Shown in pieces: positions 39,326 through 48,959 of a DNA stretch of 64,000 bases. The notes below the pieces were generated by a model, which searched no databases, was not told the origin of the DNA, and worked only from the letters and a program-made list of their open reading frames with translations. Made by a program: the position numbers and the translations under genes. This stretch comes from Bordetella parapertussis. GTDB taxonomy: Bacteria; Pseudomonadota; Gammaproteobacteria; Burkholderiales; SG8-41. The stretch covers positions 1 to 64,000 of the forward strand of contig CAMCYP010000003.1 of the NCBI GenBank assembly GCA_945885345.1, given 5' to 3'. Every line of letters begins with the position of its first letter. The stretch's first letter is position 1.

Positions 39326-40036
39326 ATGATCTCCGGCATCAAGGCACTGACCTTCGACACCTTCGGCACCGTCGTCGACTGGCGCAACAGCATCATCAAC
39401 GATCTCTCGGCATTCGGCCGCACGCGCGGACTCAACACCGACTGGACCGCCTTCGTCGATGAATGGAAAACCGCGTACAAGCCGGGCATGGACAAGGTGC
39501 GCAAGGGGGAATGGCCGTGGACCACCGTCGACGGCATCTACCGCAAGGCACTGGACGAGATGGCGCCGCGTTACGGACTCGATAAACTCGACGAAGCCTC
39601 ACTGCACCACATCAACCGCGTCTGGCACCGGCTGCTGCCCTGGCCCGACGTCGTGCCCGGCCTGACGCGGCTGAAGAAAAAATTCCTGATCTCCACGCTG
39701 TCCAACGGTGACGTCGACATGCTCGCCAATATGGCCAAACACGGCGGTTTGCCGTGGGACACGATCCTCTGCGGCCAGGTGTTCCGCCATTTCAAGCCGG
39801 ATCCCGAAATCTATCTCGGTGCAATCGAAATGCTCGGCTGCAAACCGCATGAAGTGATGATGGTCGCCGCGCATAATGACGACCTGAAACACGCGCGCAG
39901 CCACGGCATGCGCACCGGCTTCGTGCTGCGCACGACCGAATACGGACCGGCGCAAAAAACCAATCTCAAGCCCAGTGAACAGTGGGATGTCGTCGCCAAT
40001 GATTTCGACGGCCTGGCGACCGCGCTGGGCGCCTGA
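39326..40036 (+). CDS. Haloacid dehalogenase, type II
   Basis: 236 residues of the HAD superfamily with the L-2-haloacid-dehalogenase layout. The nucleophile Asp is D11 in 'ALTFDTFGTVVDWR'. Motif II is 'ISTLSNGDVD', and 'FKPDPEIYLGAIEML' followed by 'MVAAHNDDLKHARSHG' holds the Lys and the two Asp. It should hydrolyse 2-haloalkanoates or a related ester bond. The ATG has no Shine-Dalgarno sequence; an AT-rich 19-mer lies directly upstream. Substrate range is unknown. Confidence 0.9.
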   Translation: MISGIKALTFDTFGTVVDWRNSIINDLSAFGRTRGLNTDWTAFVDEWKTAYKPGMDKVRKGEWPWTTVDGIYRKALDEMAPRYGLDKLDEASLHHINRVWHRLLPWPDVVPGLTRLKKKFLISTLSNGDVDMLANMAKHGGLPWDTILCGQVFRHFKPDPEIYLGAIEMLGCKPHEVMMVAAHNDDLKHARSHGMRTGFVLRTTEYGPAQKTNLKPSEQWDVVANDFDGLATALGA

Positions 40037-40070
40037 CCGCCCCCGCTGGCCGCAGAACCCGGGAAGCGCC

Positions 40071-40874
40071 ATGCGGTGTTCTGCACTGCTTGCCGGCTTG
40101 ATTCTGGCCAGTGCTGCGACGCTTGCGGTTCCGGCTATCGTGAACGCCGAACCACTGAGCGCCGACCGCCCAGATTTCCTGACCGGGCCCGATGTTGTCG
40201 GCAAAGGGCGCTACCAGATCGAAACAGGACCACAGGTCGAGCGCGACGAGGCGGCGGGCTTGCGCACACGCACGCTGACCCTGCCGGCGCTGCTGCGCAT
40301 CGGTATCAGTGACCGGCTTGAATTGCGTTTGGAGACCGACGGACGCGTCAAGGCGCGGGAAACTGATCTTGTCACGCAAACCACGACCGACACCTGGGGC
40401 TGGGGCGACGGCACCATCGGCGTCAAATGGAAAACTCATGAAGGTGACCCAACGCGGGGGACGCCTGACATCGGCTGGGTAGTGCAGGCCACCACCGCTA
40501 CAGGATCGGCGGCGTTTCGCGGGCACGGGCTGCGCCCGGCAGTGCTGGGTGCATTCTCCTGGGAACTGCCGGAAGACACCGGTTTCGCGATCACCGCCGG
40601 CATCTCACGTGATCACTCCGGCACCAGTTGGTTCACGTCCGGCCTGCTCGGCGCCGGCTTCAGCAAGAGCATCAATGACAGGCTGACTTTTGCCGTTGAA
40701 GTCGTCGCACAACAGCTTGCCGGCAAACGCCACGGAGGCAACGTCGTCACCACCGACCTCAGTGCAACTTATGCCATCACCGACAATCTGCAGGTCGATG
40801 CGCTGCTCGGCAAGGGGCTCACCAGCGAAGCGCCGGATCTTTTTTTCACCGTAGGGATATCGGTGCGGTTCTGA
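40071..40874 (+). CDS. Outer-membrane transporter-like protein (PF13557-like)
   Basis: 267 residues from ATG 40071 (GGGAAG upstream). A signal peptide ends 'AIVNAEP'. The mature part opens 'LSADRPDFLTGPDVVGKGRYQIETG' and continues with alternating beta strands, such as 'RLELRLETDGRVK' and 'GTIGVKWKTHEGD', to a final 'FFTVGISVRF' ending in Phe, as in outer-membrane barrels. This looks like the phenol-degradation MetA-type transporter family. Substrate unknown. It is convergent with queG. Confidence 0.82.
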   Translation: MRCSALLAGLILASAATLAVPAIVNAEPLSADRPDFLTGPDVVGKGRYQIETGPQVERDEAAGLRTRTLTLPALLRIGISDRLELRLETDGRVKARETDLVTQTTTDTWGWGDGTIGVKWKTHEGDPTRGTPDIGWVVQATTATGSAAFRGHGLRPAVLGAFSWELPEDTGFAITAGISRDHSGTSWFTSGLLGAGFSKSINDRLTFAVEVVAQQLAGKRHGGNVVTTDLSATYAITDNLQVDALLGKGLTSEAPDLFFTVGISVRF

Positions 40875-40875
40875 C

Positions 40876-41940
40876 TCACGCCGGCACGTGGCGCGACAGC
40901 GCCCAGGCCACATGCTCCCGTACCAGCGCCGACGGATGATCGGCGCGCGCCTGCAGCGCGGCGATGATTTCCGGTGAACCTCGTGCCGCAGTTTGAACAT
41001 TCCCCAGCCCCACCGCCAGATTGCGCAACCAGCGCTCGTGGCCGATACGGTGAATCGCGCTGCCGGCAAGTCGCGCCGAAAACGTTGCCGCATCCCAGGC
41101 AAACAGTTCAACCAGCGTCACATCATCGAGGCCGTTGCGCACGGCAAAGTCGTCTTCCTCCGTGACCTGCGCAAAACGGTTCCACGGACACACCAGCTGG
41201 CAGTCATCGCAGCCATAGACGCGGTTGCCGATCAGCGGCCGCAGCGCCTCCGGGATGCTGCCCTTCAGTTCAATCGTCAGATAGGAGATGCAGCGCCGGG
41301 CATCGAGCTGGTACGGCGCAACGATCGCCTGGGTCGGACAGATGGCTATGCACTTGTTGCAGGTCCCGCAATGTTCCTGCTGCGCGGCATCCACCGGCAG
41401 CGGCAGGTCGGTGTAAATTTCACCGAGAAAAAACGCCGAGCCGCCTTCGCGATTGAGCAGCAGCGTGTGTTTGCCGCGCCAGCCGAGGCCGGCTTTTTCA
41501 GCTAGTGCCACTTCCATCACCGGCGCGCTGTCGGTGAACACGCGGTAACGGTGCGGACCGACGACTGCCTCGATACGTGTCGCCAGCTGCTGCAGCTTGC
41601 CGCGCAGCACCTTGTGGTAATCGCGCCCTGTCGCATAGCGTGAAATGAAGGCTCGCGAGTCATCGTTGATCACCGCCCAGCTCTCGCGCGCGACGGGCGG
41701 CGTGTAATTCAAGCGGGCGAGAATTACACGCAAAGTACCGGGCACCAGTTCAGCAGGACGACTGCGTTTGACGCCGTGGCGTGCCATATAATCCATGTCG
41801 CCGTGCCAGCCGCGTGCCAGCCAGTCCGCGAGGCGCGGCTCGGCCTGCGCCAGATCGCAGTCAGCGACCGCCAGCTGCTGGAAACCGAGTTCGACGCCCC
41901 AGCGGCGGATATCGGCGAGCAGAGTAGTGTAGTCAGTCAT
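40876..41940 (-). CDS. queG: Epoxyqueuosine reductase
   Basis: 354 residues. Two iron-sulfur motifs are present: 'CGTCNKCIAICPTQAI' near residue 195 and 'CDDCQLVCPWNRF' near 245. The C-terminal HEAT-like repeats include 'LRNLAVGLGNVQ' and 'ADHPSALVREHVAWALSRH'. It catalyses the last step of queuosine formation in tRNA, reducing epoxyqueuosine with cobalamin. Its position divergent from tsaE is common in proteobacteria. Confidence 0.96.
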   Translation of the reverse strand: MTDYTTLLADIRRWGVELGFQQLAVADCDLAQAEPRLADWLARGWHGDMDYMARHGVKRSRPAELVPGTLRVILARLNYTPPVARESWAVINDDSRAFISRYATGRDYHKVLRGKLQQLATRIEAVVGPHRYRVFTDSAPVMEVALAEKAGLGWRGKHTLLLNREGGSAFFLGEIYTDLPLPVDAAQQEHCGTCNKCIAICPTQAIVAPYQLDARRCISYLTIELKGSIPEALRPLIGNRVYGCDDCQLVCPWNRFAQVTEEDDFAVRNGLDDVTLVELFAWDAATFSARLAGSAIHRIGHERWLRNLAVGLGNVQTAARGSPEIIAALQARADHPSALVREHVAWALSRHVPA

Positions 41941-41962
41941 TACAAATCAAATTCAAAACCTT

Positions 41963-42081
41963 GCCACAGAGGGCACAGAGTTCACAGAGAAAAATTACTG
42001 CCGGGCAGTGCACAATACCGATGCCATGTGTCGGGTGCGCGCAGCTTTGACTTCCTCTGTGTTCTCTGTGAACTCTGTGGC
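41963..42081. repeat. CACAGAG-type palindromic element
   Basis: GCCACAGAGGGCACAGAG...TTCACAGAG on the left and CTCTGTGAACTCTGTGGC on the right are inverted copies about 70 bases apart. The element fills the divergent queG-tsaE interval. A short piece of the same repeat (TTCTCTGTGGTCTCTGTG) lies at 20023-20040. Confidence 0.7.
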
Positions 42082-42102
42082 TAAAGCTTTTCGCCTTTAA
42101 TC

Positions 42103-42561
42103 ATGCCCAAGATTACCCGCTTTCTCGCAACCGAAGACGACACCCTGGCACTGGGTCGCGCGCTCGCGCCGCTGTTGGTGCCGGGCATGGTGATCCATCT
42201 CTGCGGCGACCTCGGTGCCGGCAAAACCACGCTGGCCCGCGGCATCCTGCGTGGCCTGGGTTATGAGGGCCGGGTCAAAAGCCCGACTTTTACCCTGCTT
42301 GAACCTTATAAGTTTTCTAAGTTATACTTGTATCACTTTGATTTTTATCGGTTCCTTGATCCGCAGGAACTGGAGGAAGCCGGCTTCCGGGAATACTTCA
42401 ATCCGGAATCCGTATGCCTGGTCGAGTGGCCGGAAAAAGCGCCCGACCTGCCCGCCGCGGATCTGCAAATCGATATGCGTGCCGAAGCGCAGGGCCGCAG
42501 CACTGTAATCACTGCGCACACGGAGGTTGGCCGGCGTTGTCTCGACAAGCTGACATACTGA
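42103..42561 (+). CDS. tsaE: tRNA threonylcarbamoyladenosine biosynthesis protein TsaE
   Basis: 152 residues, normal for the family. Walker A is 'GDLGAGKTTLARGILR' at residues 35-50, and 'SPTFTLLEPY' plus 'LYHFDFYRFLDPQELEEAGFREY' are diagnostic. TsaE is the ATPase that cycles the TsaBD complex in t6A modification of tRNA. The amidase gene follows, as in most Beta- and Gammaproteobacteria. Confidence 0.96.
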   Translation: MPKITRFLATEDDTLALGRALAPLLVPGMVIHLCGDLGAGKTTLARGILRGLGYEGRVKSPTFTLLEPYKFSKLYLYHFDFYRFLDPQELEEAGFREYFNPESVCLVEWPEKAPDLPAADLQIDMRAEAQGRSTVITAHTEVGRRCLDKLTY

Positions 42562-42608
42562 GACCCGTCCTCTGCCTGAAGGCATGCCGCCCTTCTATAC
42601 CCTGCGTT

Positions 42609-43955
42609 TTGAGTCCCTGCTTCCGTAAGTTGCAACGCCTGCTGCAGGGCCTGGCCGCAATGCTGGCGTTCTGCCTGTCCGCGCCTTGTTTGCCCGCTTT
42701 TGCCGCCGATGTGCTGGTGACTTCGACGCGGGTCTGGCCGGCGCCCGATTACACGCGGGTCACCATCGAATCGCAGCAGCCGGTGAAACACGCGCTGTTC
42801 AGCCTCGACAATCCTGACCGGCTGGTGCTCGACCTTGAAGACGTCGTGCTGGGCGCAACGCTCAACGAACTCGCCGGCAAGATCAGCGCCAACGATCCCT
42901 ATATCAAGGGCGTGCGCGTCGGCCGTTTCAAGCCGGGTACCGTGCGACTGGTGTTCGACTTGAAGGCGCGCATCAAACCCGAAGTGTTTGCACTGGCGCC
43001 GGTCGGCGAATACGGCCACCGGCTGGTACTCGACGTCTATCCGCTGGAGCCCCCGGATCCGCTGATCGCCTTCCTGAAAAACCGCGAGGCACCGGCAGCA
43101 ACGGCGGCGCCTCCGGCCGCCGCACCCGTTCCTGCGCCCGCCCCCGCAGCGGAAAGCGCGGCACCGCCCGTAGTCGCCAAAAGTGAGCCGCCGGTCGCGC
43201 CCAGGCCCGCAGCACGTACAGCACGCCCGCCTTCGGAACGGCTGATCACCATCGCCATCGACGCCGGCCACGGTGGCGAGGATCCGGGCGCACGCGGCCG
43301 CAAGGGCACGCTGGAAAAAGACGTCACACTGGAAATTGCAAAAAAACTCAAGGACCGCATCGACAACGAACCCAATATGCGAGCAGTGCTGACGCGCGAC
43401 GGCGACTTCTTCATTCCGCTGCATGTCCGTGTCGAAAAAGCGCGGCGCATACGCGCCGACCTGTTCGTGTCGATCCACGCCGATGCCTTCATCAAACCCT
43501 CGGCCAACGGCTCGTCGGTATTCGCGCTGTCGGAACGCGGTGCGACTTCGGTGGCCGCGCGCTGGCTGGCCAAGCAGGAAAACGATGCCGACCTGATCGG
43601 CGGCGTCAATCTTGGCATCAAAGATCCGTACCTGAAGCAGACATTGCTCGATCTCTCGCAGACTGCGTCGATCAACGACAGCCTGAAACTGGGCAAGGCC
43701 GTGCTCAATGAAATGGGCAGCATCAACCGGCTGCACAAGAGCTATGTCGAGCAGGCCGGTTTTGCCGTGCTCAAGGCGCCGGACATTCCGTCAATCCTGA
43801 TCGAGACCGCGTTCATCAGCAATCCGGACGAGGAAAAGAAACTGAAAAACCCCGCCCACCAGAACAAGATGGCCGATGCGATTTTTACCGGCATCAAGCG
43901 TTATTTCTCGAAAAATCCGCCTCTTGCACCGCCGCAAATCGCGGTAAACCCCTGA
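42609..43955 (+). CDS. N-acetylmuramoyl-L-alanine amidase (AmiC-type)
   Basis: 448 residues if the TTG at 42609 is used. The track ORF begins inside tsaE, and ATG 42660 would remove the charged part of the signal peptide. The N-terminal AMIN domain lies at about 35-150 ('VTIESQQPVKHALFSLDNPDRLVLDLE'). A Pro/Ala linker follows at about 165-210. The zinc amidase starts 'ITIAIDAGHGGEDPGARG', and later 'FVSIHADAF' and 'SILIETAFISNPDEE' provide zinc ligands and the catalytic Glu. It cleaves septal peptidoglycan in the periplasm. Confidence 0.9.
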   Translation: MSPCFRKLQRLLQGLAAMLAFCLSAPCLPAFAADVLVTSTRVWPAPDYTRVTIESQQPVKHALFSLDNPDRLVLDLEDVVLGATLNELAGKISANDPYIKGVRVGRFKPGTVRLVFDLKARIKPEVFALAPVGEYGHRLVLDVYPLEPPDPLIAFLKNREAPAATAAPPAAAPVPAPAPAAESAAPPVVAKSEPPVAPRPAARTARPPSERLITIAIDAGHGGEDPGARGRKGTLEKDVTLEIAKKLKDRIDNEPNMRAVLTRDGDFFIPLHVRVEKARRIRADLFVSIHADAFIKPSANGSSVFALSERGATSVAARWLAKQENDADLIGGVNLGIKDPYLKQTLLDLSQTASINDSLKLGKAVLNEMGSINRLHKSYVEQAGFAVLKAPDIPSILIETAFISNPDEEKKLKNPAHQNKMADAIFTGIKRYFSKNPPLAPPQIAVNP

Positions 43956-44037
43956 ACGTCCCGCCTGAGCAGGCCGTTTTGATCTGATATGCTGCCGTCC
44001 AAGATGCGCCGTTCAGCGCACGGACCGGAGGAGATTG

Positions 44038-44817
44038 ATGTCGAAGTATTGGTACATGCCGCTGCTTGCGGCCGCACTGCTGGCTGCAGGTTGCGCAACT
44101 GCGCCGGGAGACGGGGTGCCGGACACGGTGGCGCTGTCCAACGTCCGCAGTTTTTCCGGCCAGCCTCCGGGCGAAGCCCTGCCGCAGGGCTGGCAGCCAT
44201 GGATACTGTCCGCCTTCAAACGTCCTACGTCATACCAACTGGTCAGCCGCGAAGGAAAAACCGTAATACGTGCCGAAGCCCGATCATCGGCCTCCGGCCT
44301 GATCCATCCGCTGGCGCTGAATCCCGGCACCTATCCGCGGCTGCAATGGCGCTGGAAAGTCGATGAACTGATCGCCAGGGCCGACAACACGCAAAAACAC
44401 CTGGAGGACGCGCCGGCACGGCTGGTGGTCAGCTTCGACGGCGACATGGAGAAGCTCACGCCGCAGGACCGCATGCTATTCGACAACGTGCGCATCCTCA
44501 CCGGGCAACAGATGCCCTATGCCACGCTGATGTACATCTGGGGCAACCGTTCGCCGCGGGAAACGGTGATTATCAACAAGCACACCTCGCGCGTGCGCAT
44601 GATCGTCGTTGAATCGGGACGCGACAAACTCGGAAACTGGCAAGATGTAACGCGCAACGTGATCGAGGATTACCGCCGCGCCTTCGGTGAAGAACCGGGC
44701 CGGATCAGCGCAGTGGGCATCATGACTGACACCGACAATACCGGCGGCAACGCGCAGGCATACTACGGCGACATTCTGTTCCGCAAGCCGCCAGCCACTA
44801 CGGTCGCGGTCGACTGA
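44038..44817 (+). CDS. DUF3047 family lipoprotein
   Basis: 259 residues from ATG 44038, with GGAGGAG upstream. The lipobox 'LLAAGC' puts the lipidated Cys near residue 19. The DUF3047 domain follows with 'LNPGTYPRLQWRWKVDELIARADNTQKHLEDAPARLVVSF'-type sequence and 'GIMTDTDNTGGNAQAYYGDI' near the end. It should be a periplasmic or outer-membrane beta-sandwich protein of unknown ligand, perhaps carbohydrate-binding. Convergent with a c-di-GMP signalling gene. Confidence 0.88.
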   Translation: MSKYWYMPLLAAALLAAGCATAPGDGVPDTVALSNVRSFSGQPPGEALPQGWQPWILSAFKRPTSYQLVSREGKTVIRAEARSSASGLIHPLALNPGTYPRLQWRWKVDELIARADNTQKHLEDAPARLVVSFDGDMEKLTPQDRMLFDNVRILTGQQMPYATLMYIWGNRSPRETVIINKHTSRVRMIVVESGRDKLGNWQDVTRNVIEDYRRAFGEEPGRISAVGIMTDTDNTGGNAQAYYGDILFRKPPATTVAVD

Positions 44818-44827
44818 AAAAGGGTCG

Positions 44828-47425
44828 CTACCCAGCGCCTGCCCTTGCCAGAAATTTTTCCTCAAAGATTTCCGCCGGCACTGCTTTGCTGAACAGGTAG
44901 CCCTGCATCTCGTCGCAATGCATCGTCTGCAGCAGCCGTGACTGTTCCGCCGTTTCGACGCCCTCCGCCACCACCTTGAGTTGCAGTGAATGCGCCAGAT
45001 TGATAATGGTCGAGACCAGCGCCTGACCCTCCGGCGCAAGCGTCATCTCGATAATGAAAGAACGATCGATTTTCAGCGTATCCAGCGGCAGCTTGGACAG
45101 GTAATTGAGTGAAGAAAAACCGGTGCCGAAGTCGTCGACGGCTATCGTGATGCCCATGGCGCGGATCAGATTCAGGCTGGAAATGCTGCGCTCGACGTTC
45201 TCCATCAGCAGGCTTTCGGTGATTTCCAGTTCCAGACCTTCCGTCGCATGCTCGTCGACCTCAATCAAGCGCTTGATTTCGTCGATGAAATCGCGATGGC
45301 GCAATTGCAGGGGGGAGACATTCACCGCAATGCGCACAACCGCCAGCCCCGCATTGCGCCAGCACAGATAGTCATCAATAGCCTGGCGCAACGCCCAGCG
45401 CCCGACCTCATAGATCAGCCCGGTTTCCTCCAGGCTTGGAATGAAGTCGCCCGGCGGGATCAAACCTGAGCGCGGATCATTCCACCGGATCAATGCCTCC
45501 GCACCAGTGAGTTTTCCGCTCGCGATGTTCACTTTGGGCTGGTAATGGAGTACAAACTCCCCGTTATCCACGGCACGGCGCAGTCGATTTTCCAGCGTAA
45601 GCGTTTCAGCAACACGCGCGTTCATGCTTTGCGTGTAGAACAGATAGGGATCGCCGCCTTCCTTGGCTTTTTTGAGTGCAGCCTCGGCATTCTTGAACAC
45701 GGTATTGGCATCATCACCATCGGCTGGAAACAGCGCAACCCCGACCTTAGCCGCAACCCGGAAAACAGCATCATTCAGCAGAAATGGATGCCCCAGAAAA
45801 GCCTGCAGCGTTTTCTCCAGGGCCCGCGCCATGCCCTCTTCATTTTTCGCTTCCGGCAGCACCACGGCAAAATGATCCGCCCCAACCCGCGCCACCAGAT
45901 TGGTGTCCCCGGCATTGCTTACAAGCCAGTCCGCCACCTGCTTCAGCAGCGCATCGCCGGCAGACTGGCCGAGACTGTCATTGATGTTCTTGAAGCGCTC
46001 GAGATCGATCAGGAACACGGCGAGTTTGTGCCCTCCCCTGACAGCGCTGCGCATGTACTGCGCCACCCGGTCGAGGAACAGCTTGTGGTTCGCGAGTCCG
46101 GTCAGCACGTCGTAGTAAGCGAGATAATCGAGCCGCTCCTGCTTGTCGATGTGATCGATTGCGAACGCGACATCACGGGCAAGCCCCGTCAACAGCTTCA
46201 ATTCTTCTTCCAGGAAAAACTGGCTTTCTGTCGCGTATAACGCCAATACCCCAACCGCCTCATCGTTGACGATCAGCGGCAGAATGGCGACCGACTGAAT
46301 TCCGGCTTTGGCATATTGTTTGCCGAGCACCAGCGCCGGCCCTCCCGGCAAGTCGTTGGTGACCACGGTCCTTTTTCCCGAAATCGCCTGGGCAGCCAGA
46401 GAGTTTCCCAGCGGTGAATCGCCGCTCAATAAAAGCCGGTCTTTAATTGCCGTCAGAAGCGCCTCACTCACACCCGCGGAAGCAACCGGAACAATCTTCC
46501 CTGTGTCCGGGTCAATCATGGCTATCCAGGCCATATGGAACGAGCCGGCGTCAATTGCAATCCGGCATGCGCCGCTGAATAACGCATCGCGGTCATACAC
46601 GCGTGCGCTCAGTGCATTGATGCCGCTCAACATGGCATATACGCGATTGAGTCGCCTGATCGTGCGCTCTGCTGCTTTTCGAATGGTAATTTCACGGATT
46701 GCGACAGTCACCAGAACCCCATCGGAACTCTTGATCGGACTCAGCATGATTTCGATCGGAAATTCGCTGCCGCTTTTGCGTTGCCCGATGAGTTCAATCC
46801 CCGAGCCGATCTGCTGCGCCAGCGCATCAGCCGTCGAACGCAAGGCATCAGCCAGCAGGCGTTCTGCGAAGCCCTCGGGAATAATGCGCTTTACATTTTG
46901 ACCAAGCAGCTCATCGCGCGGATAGCCAAAGCGTTTTTCCGCCTGCACATTCAGCATGATGATTTCACCGGCTTCATTCACCACCACCATCGCATCCGGA
47001 GCCGCCTCCAGCAACCCGCGGTACCGGCCCTCCATCTGCGCCAGCTGTATTTCCGCCTGCTTGCGGATGGTGATGTCACGGATTGCCGCGATAACCAGAA
47101 TTTCTTCCATGTTATTGAGCGGACTCAGCATGATTTCGATGGGAAATGTACTGCCGTTCTTGCGCTGTCCGATGAGTTCGATGCCCGCCCCCATCTGCTG
47201 AGCCAATGCCTCGGCAGCAGGTCGAAGGGCATCAGCCAGCAGGCGTTCCGCGAAACCCTCCGGAATAAGGCTAGTGACCTGTTGCCCGGCAAGATCGCCG
47301 CCGAGCCAACCGAATAAATTAACAGCCCGGGAGTTGAACAGTAAAATCTTGCCATTGCTGTTGACAATGACCATCGCGTCGGGAGCCGATTCGAGCAACT
47401 CTTCGAATGTATGGTTCTTGAACAT
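44828..47425 (-). CDS. PAS-PAS-GAF-GGDEF-EAL c-di-GMP signalling protein with degenerate GGDEF
   Basis: 865 residues from ATG 47425 (a start at 47488 is also open). Two PAS domains occupy about 1-240, both with 'ESAPDAMVIVN'/'EAAPDAMVVVN' openings. A GAF-like domain follows at about 265-415, then GGDEF (430-590) and EAL (610-860). The GGDEF signature reads 'VGADHF' instead of GGDEF, so cyclase activity is doubtful. The EAL motifs are intact: 'EALIRW', 'NVSPLQLR', 'EITES', 'DDFGTGFSSLNYL', 'AEGVE', 'GYLFS'. I read it as a sensor-controlled c-di-GMP phosphodiesterase. No membrane segments. Confidence 0.9.
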   Translation of the reverse strand: MFKNHTFEELLESAPDAMVIVNSNGKILLFNSRAVNLFGWLGGDLAGQQVTSLIPEGFAERLLADALRPAAEALAQQMGAGIELIGQRKNGSTFPIEIMLSPLNNMEEILVIAAIRDITIRKQAEIQLAQMEGRYRGLLEAAPDAMVVVNEAGEIIMLNVQAEKRFGYPRDELLGQNVKRIIPEGFAERLLADALRSTADALAQQIGSGIELIGQRKSGSEFPIEIMLSPIKSSDGVLVTVAIREITIRKAAERTIRRLNRVYAMLSGINALSARVYDRDALFSGACRIAIDAGSFHMAWIAMIDPDTGKIVPVASAGVSEALLTAIKDRLLLSGDSPLGNSLAAQAISGKRTVVTNDLPGGPALVLGKQYAKAGIQSVAILPLIVNDEAVGVLALYATESQFFLEEELKLLTGLARDVAFAIDHIDKQERLDYLAYYDVLTGLANHKLFLDRVAQYMRSAVRGGHKLAVFLIDLERFKNINDSLGQSAGDALLKQVADWLVSNAGDTNLVARVGADHFAVVLPEAKNEEGMARALEKTLQAFLGHPFLLNDAVFRVAAKVGVALFPADGDDANTVFKNAEAALKKAKEGGDPYLFYTQSMNARVAETLTLENRLRRAVDNGEFVLHYQPKVNIASGKLTGAEALIRWNDPRSGLIPPGDFIPSLEETGLIYEVGRWALRQAIDDYLCWRNAGLAVVRIAVNVSPLQLRHRDFIDEIKRLIEVDEHATEGLELEITESLLMENVERSISSLNLIRAMGITIAVDDFGTGFSSLNYLSKLPLDTLKIDRSFIIEMTLAPEGQALVSTIINLAHSLQLKVVAEGVETAEQSRLLQTMHCDEMQGYLFSKAVPAEIFEEKFLARAGAG

Positions 47426-47642
47426 TAAATGGTTCTTTTCTGCTCTCGGGGTAGTTACCGTTTCAGTAACACAGGGCCCCAATGGCACACGGCGAGAATA
47501 CGTACTCCTGTCGATCTATATCGGGACTAGGGTCAAATATGGCCCAACCAGTGCGCAGGGGTTACGCAAGATTACCCGCTCACACCTTCAAATCGGACCA
47601 CCTTTTTACAATGCGGACGTCCATATCCGCAAAAATCGGGAA

Positions 47643-48797
47643 TCAAGCAGGCCCTGACAACTCCCGCACCAGTGCCGCCAGCAGACGATCAATGTCTTCT
47701 TCGTTATTGAAAAAACTCAGCGAAACACGGATTGCACCGTCCTTGACGTTGACGATGATGCGGTGTTTTTCGCGCAGCATATCCATCAGCCCGCCGGCTT
47801 CCGGCACCACAAAACTGACAATCTGCGCGCGTTCCTCCCAGGGTTCCGGTGTCAACACCGGCAGTCCCGAAGCCTGCAACTGCGCCATGCAATAGGTGGA
47901 CAGTTCACGCACGCGATCCTCGATGTTCTGCAAGCCGATGGATGCAATGAACGCGGCACTGTCGCGCAACACGCGAAGACCGAGAAAGTTGGGGTTGCCG
48001 CCTTCGAAACGGTGCGCGGTCCGCACATAGTCGAACTGGCTTTTCAGGTGGGCACTGGCCTGCGCTGAACCTTTGGCCGCCGGCGCCTTCAGGAAGGGGG
48101 TGCGGATTTCATCGACCAGTTCCTCGCGGCAGTACAGCAAACCCAGCCCGGTCAGACCGAACAGATTCTTGTGCCCGCCAATGGCTACCATGTCCGCACC
48201 CAGACTGTGCAGGGGTGCTGCGAGAATACCCGCAGCCTGCACGCCATCAACCACCAGGCGCGCGCCGCGCGTGCGGCAGGCCGCACCGAGTTCCGGCAAA
48301 TTGACGCGATACCCGTTACCGTAGGTGATGTATGCGGTTGATACCACCCGGGTGCGACCATCCATCTGCTCGAGAAACGCCTCCAGCGGCAGACGTCCGT
48401 CGCGGTTTTTCGCATAGCGGATTTCCACACCGCGTCCCTCCCAGTGCTTCCATACCCAGACATTGGCCACATGCTCCATGTCGGTGAGCACGATGTTGTC
48501 GCCGGGTCGCAGATCGAAAGCATGCGCAGCGATGTTGAGGCCTTCTGTGGTGTTCTTGGTGAAGGCGATCTCGGCAGGCTTTGCCCCGAGCAGACGCGCC
48601 ATGACCTCGCGCGTTTCTGCAACCTGGGCTGCGGACCAGGCCTCGACACCCGCCGTTTCACGAACGTCACGGCAATAATCCTGCATCGCCAGTTCCTGGC
48701 AGCGCGGCGGCACGGTCTTGCGCGCGGTATCAAGGTAAGTCCAGTTGGCGAGGGTCGGGAATTCGTCCCGCAGTTGTGTCCAGTTGACGGCCGTCAT
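47643..48797 (-). CDS. Class V aminotransferase
   Basis: 384 residues of the PLP-dependent NifS/CsdA-like fold. 'FTKNTTEGLNIAAHAF' near residue 85 and 'VDGVQAAGILAAPLHSLGADMVAIGGHKNLFG' near 195-225 contain the cofactor Asp-x-x-Gln and the Schiff-base Lys. The C-terminal 'HRFEGGNPNFLGLRVL' is family-typical. No conserved desulfurase Cys loop is apparent, so isopenicillin-epimerase-like or aminotransferase functions are likely. It is divergent from a Bug gene. Confidence 0.88.
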   Translation of the reverse strand: MTAVNWTQLRDEFPTLANWTYLDTARKTVPPRCQELAMQDYCRDVRETAGVEAWSAAQVAETREVMARLLGAKPAEIAFTKNTTEGLNIAAHAFDLRPGDNIVLTDMEHVANVWVWKHWEGRGVEIRYAKNRDGRLPLEAFLEQMDGRTRVVSTAYITYGNGYRVNLPELGAACRTRGARLVVDGVQAAGILAAPLHSLGADMVAIGGHKNLFGLTGLGLLYCREELVDEIRTPFLKAPAAKGSAQASAHLKSQFDYVRTAHRFEGGNPNFLGLRVLRDSAAFIASIGLQNIEDRVRELSTYCMAQLQASGLPVLTPEPWEERAQIVSFVVPEAGGLMDMLREKHRIIVNVKDGAIRVSLSFFNNEEDIDRLLAALVRELSGPA

Positions 48798-48959
48798 GCA
48801 GTTTCCTGTTTTTTGCTCAAGTATTGTTACGGCTAATGGTAGTCGAATCCCGCTGTCATGCGGACGCCGGCTTCCACGCGACGCGGCTTGCTGCTAATCT
48901 GCAACGCAATATCGCTACTGCAGTGCGTTGTTTGCAATACCCTTCCAAGGAGCATCACC

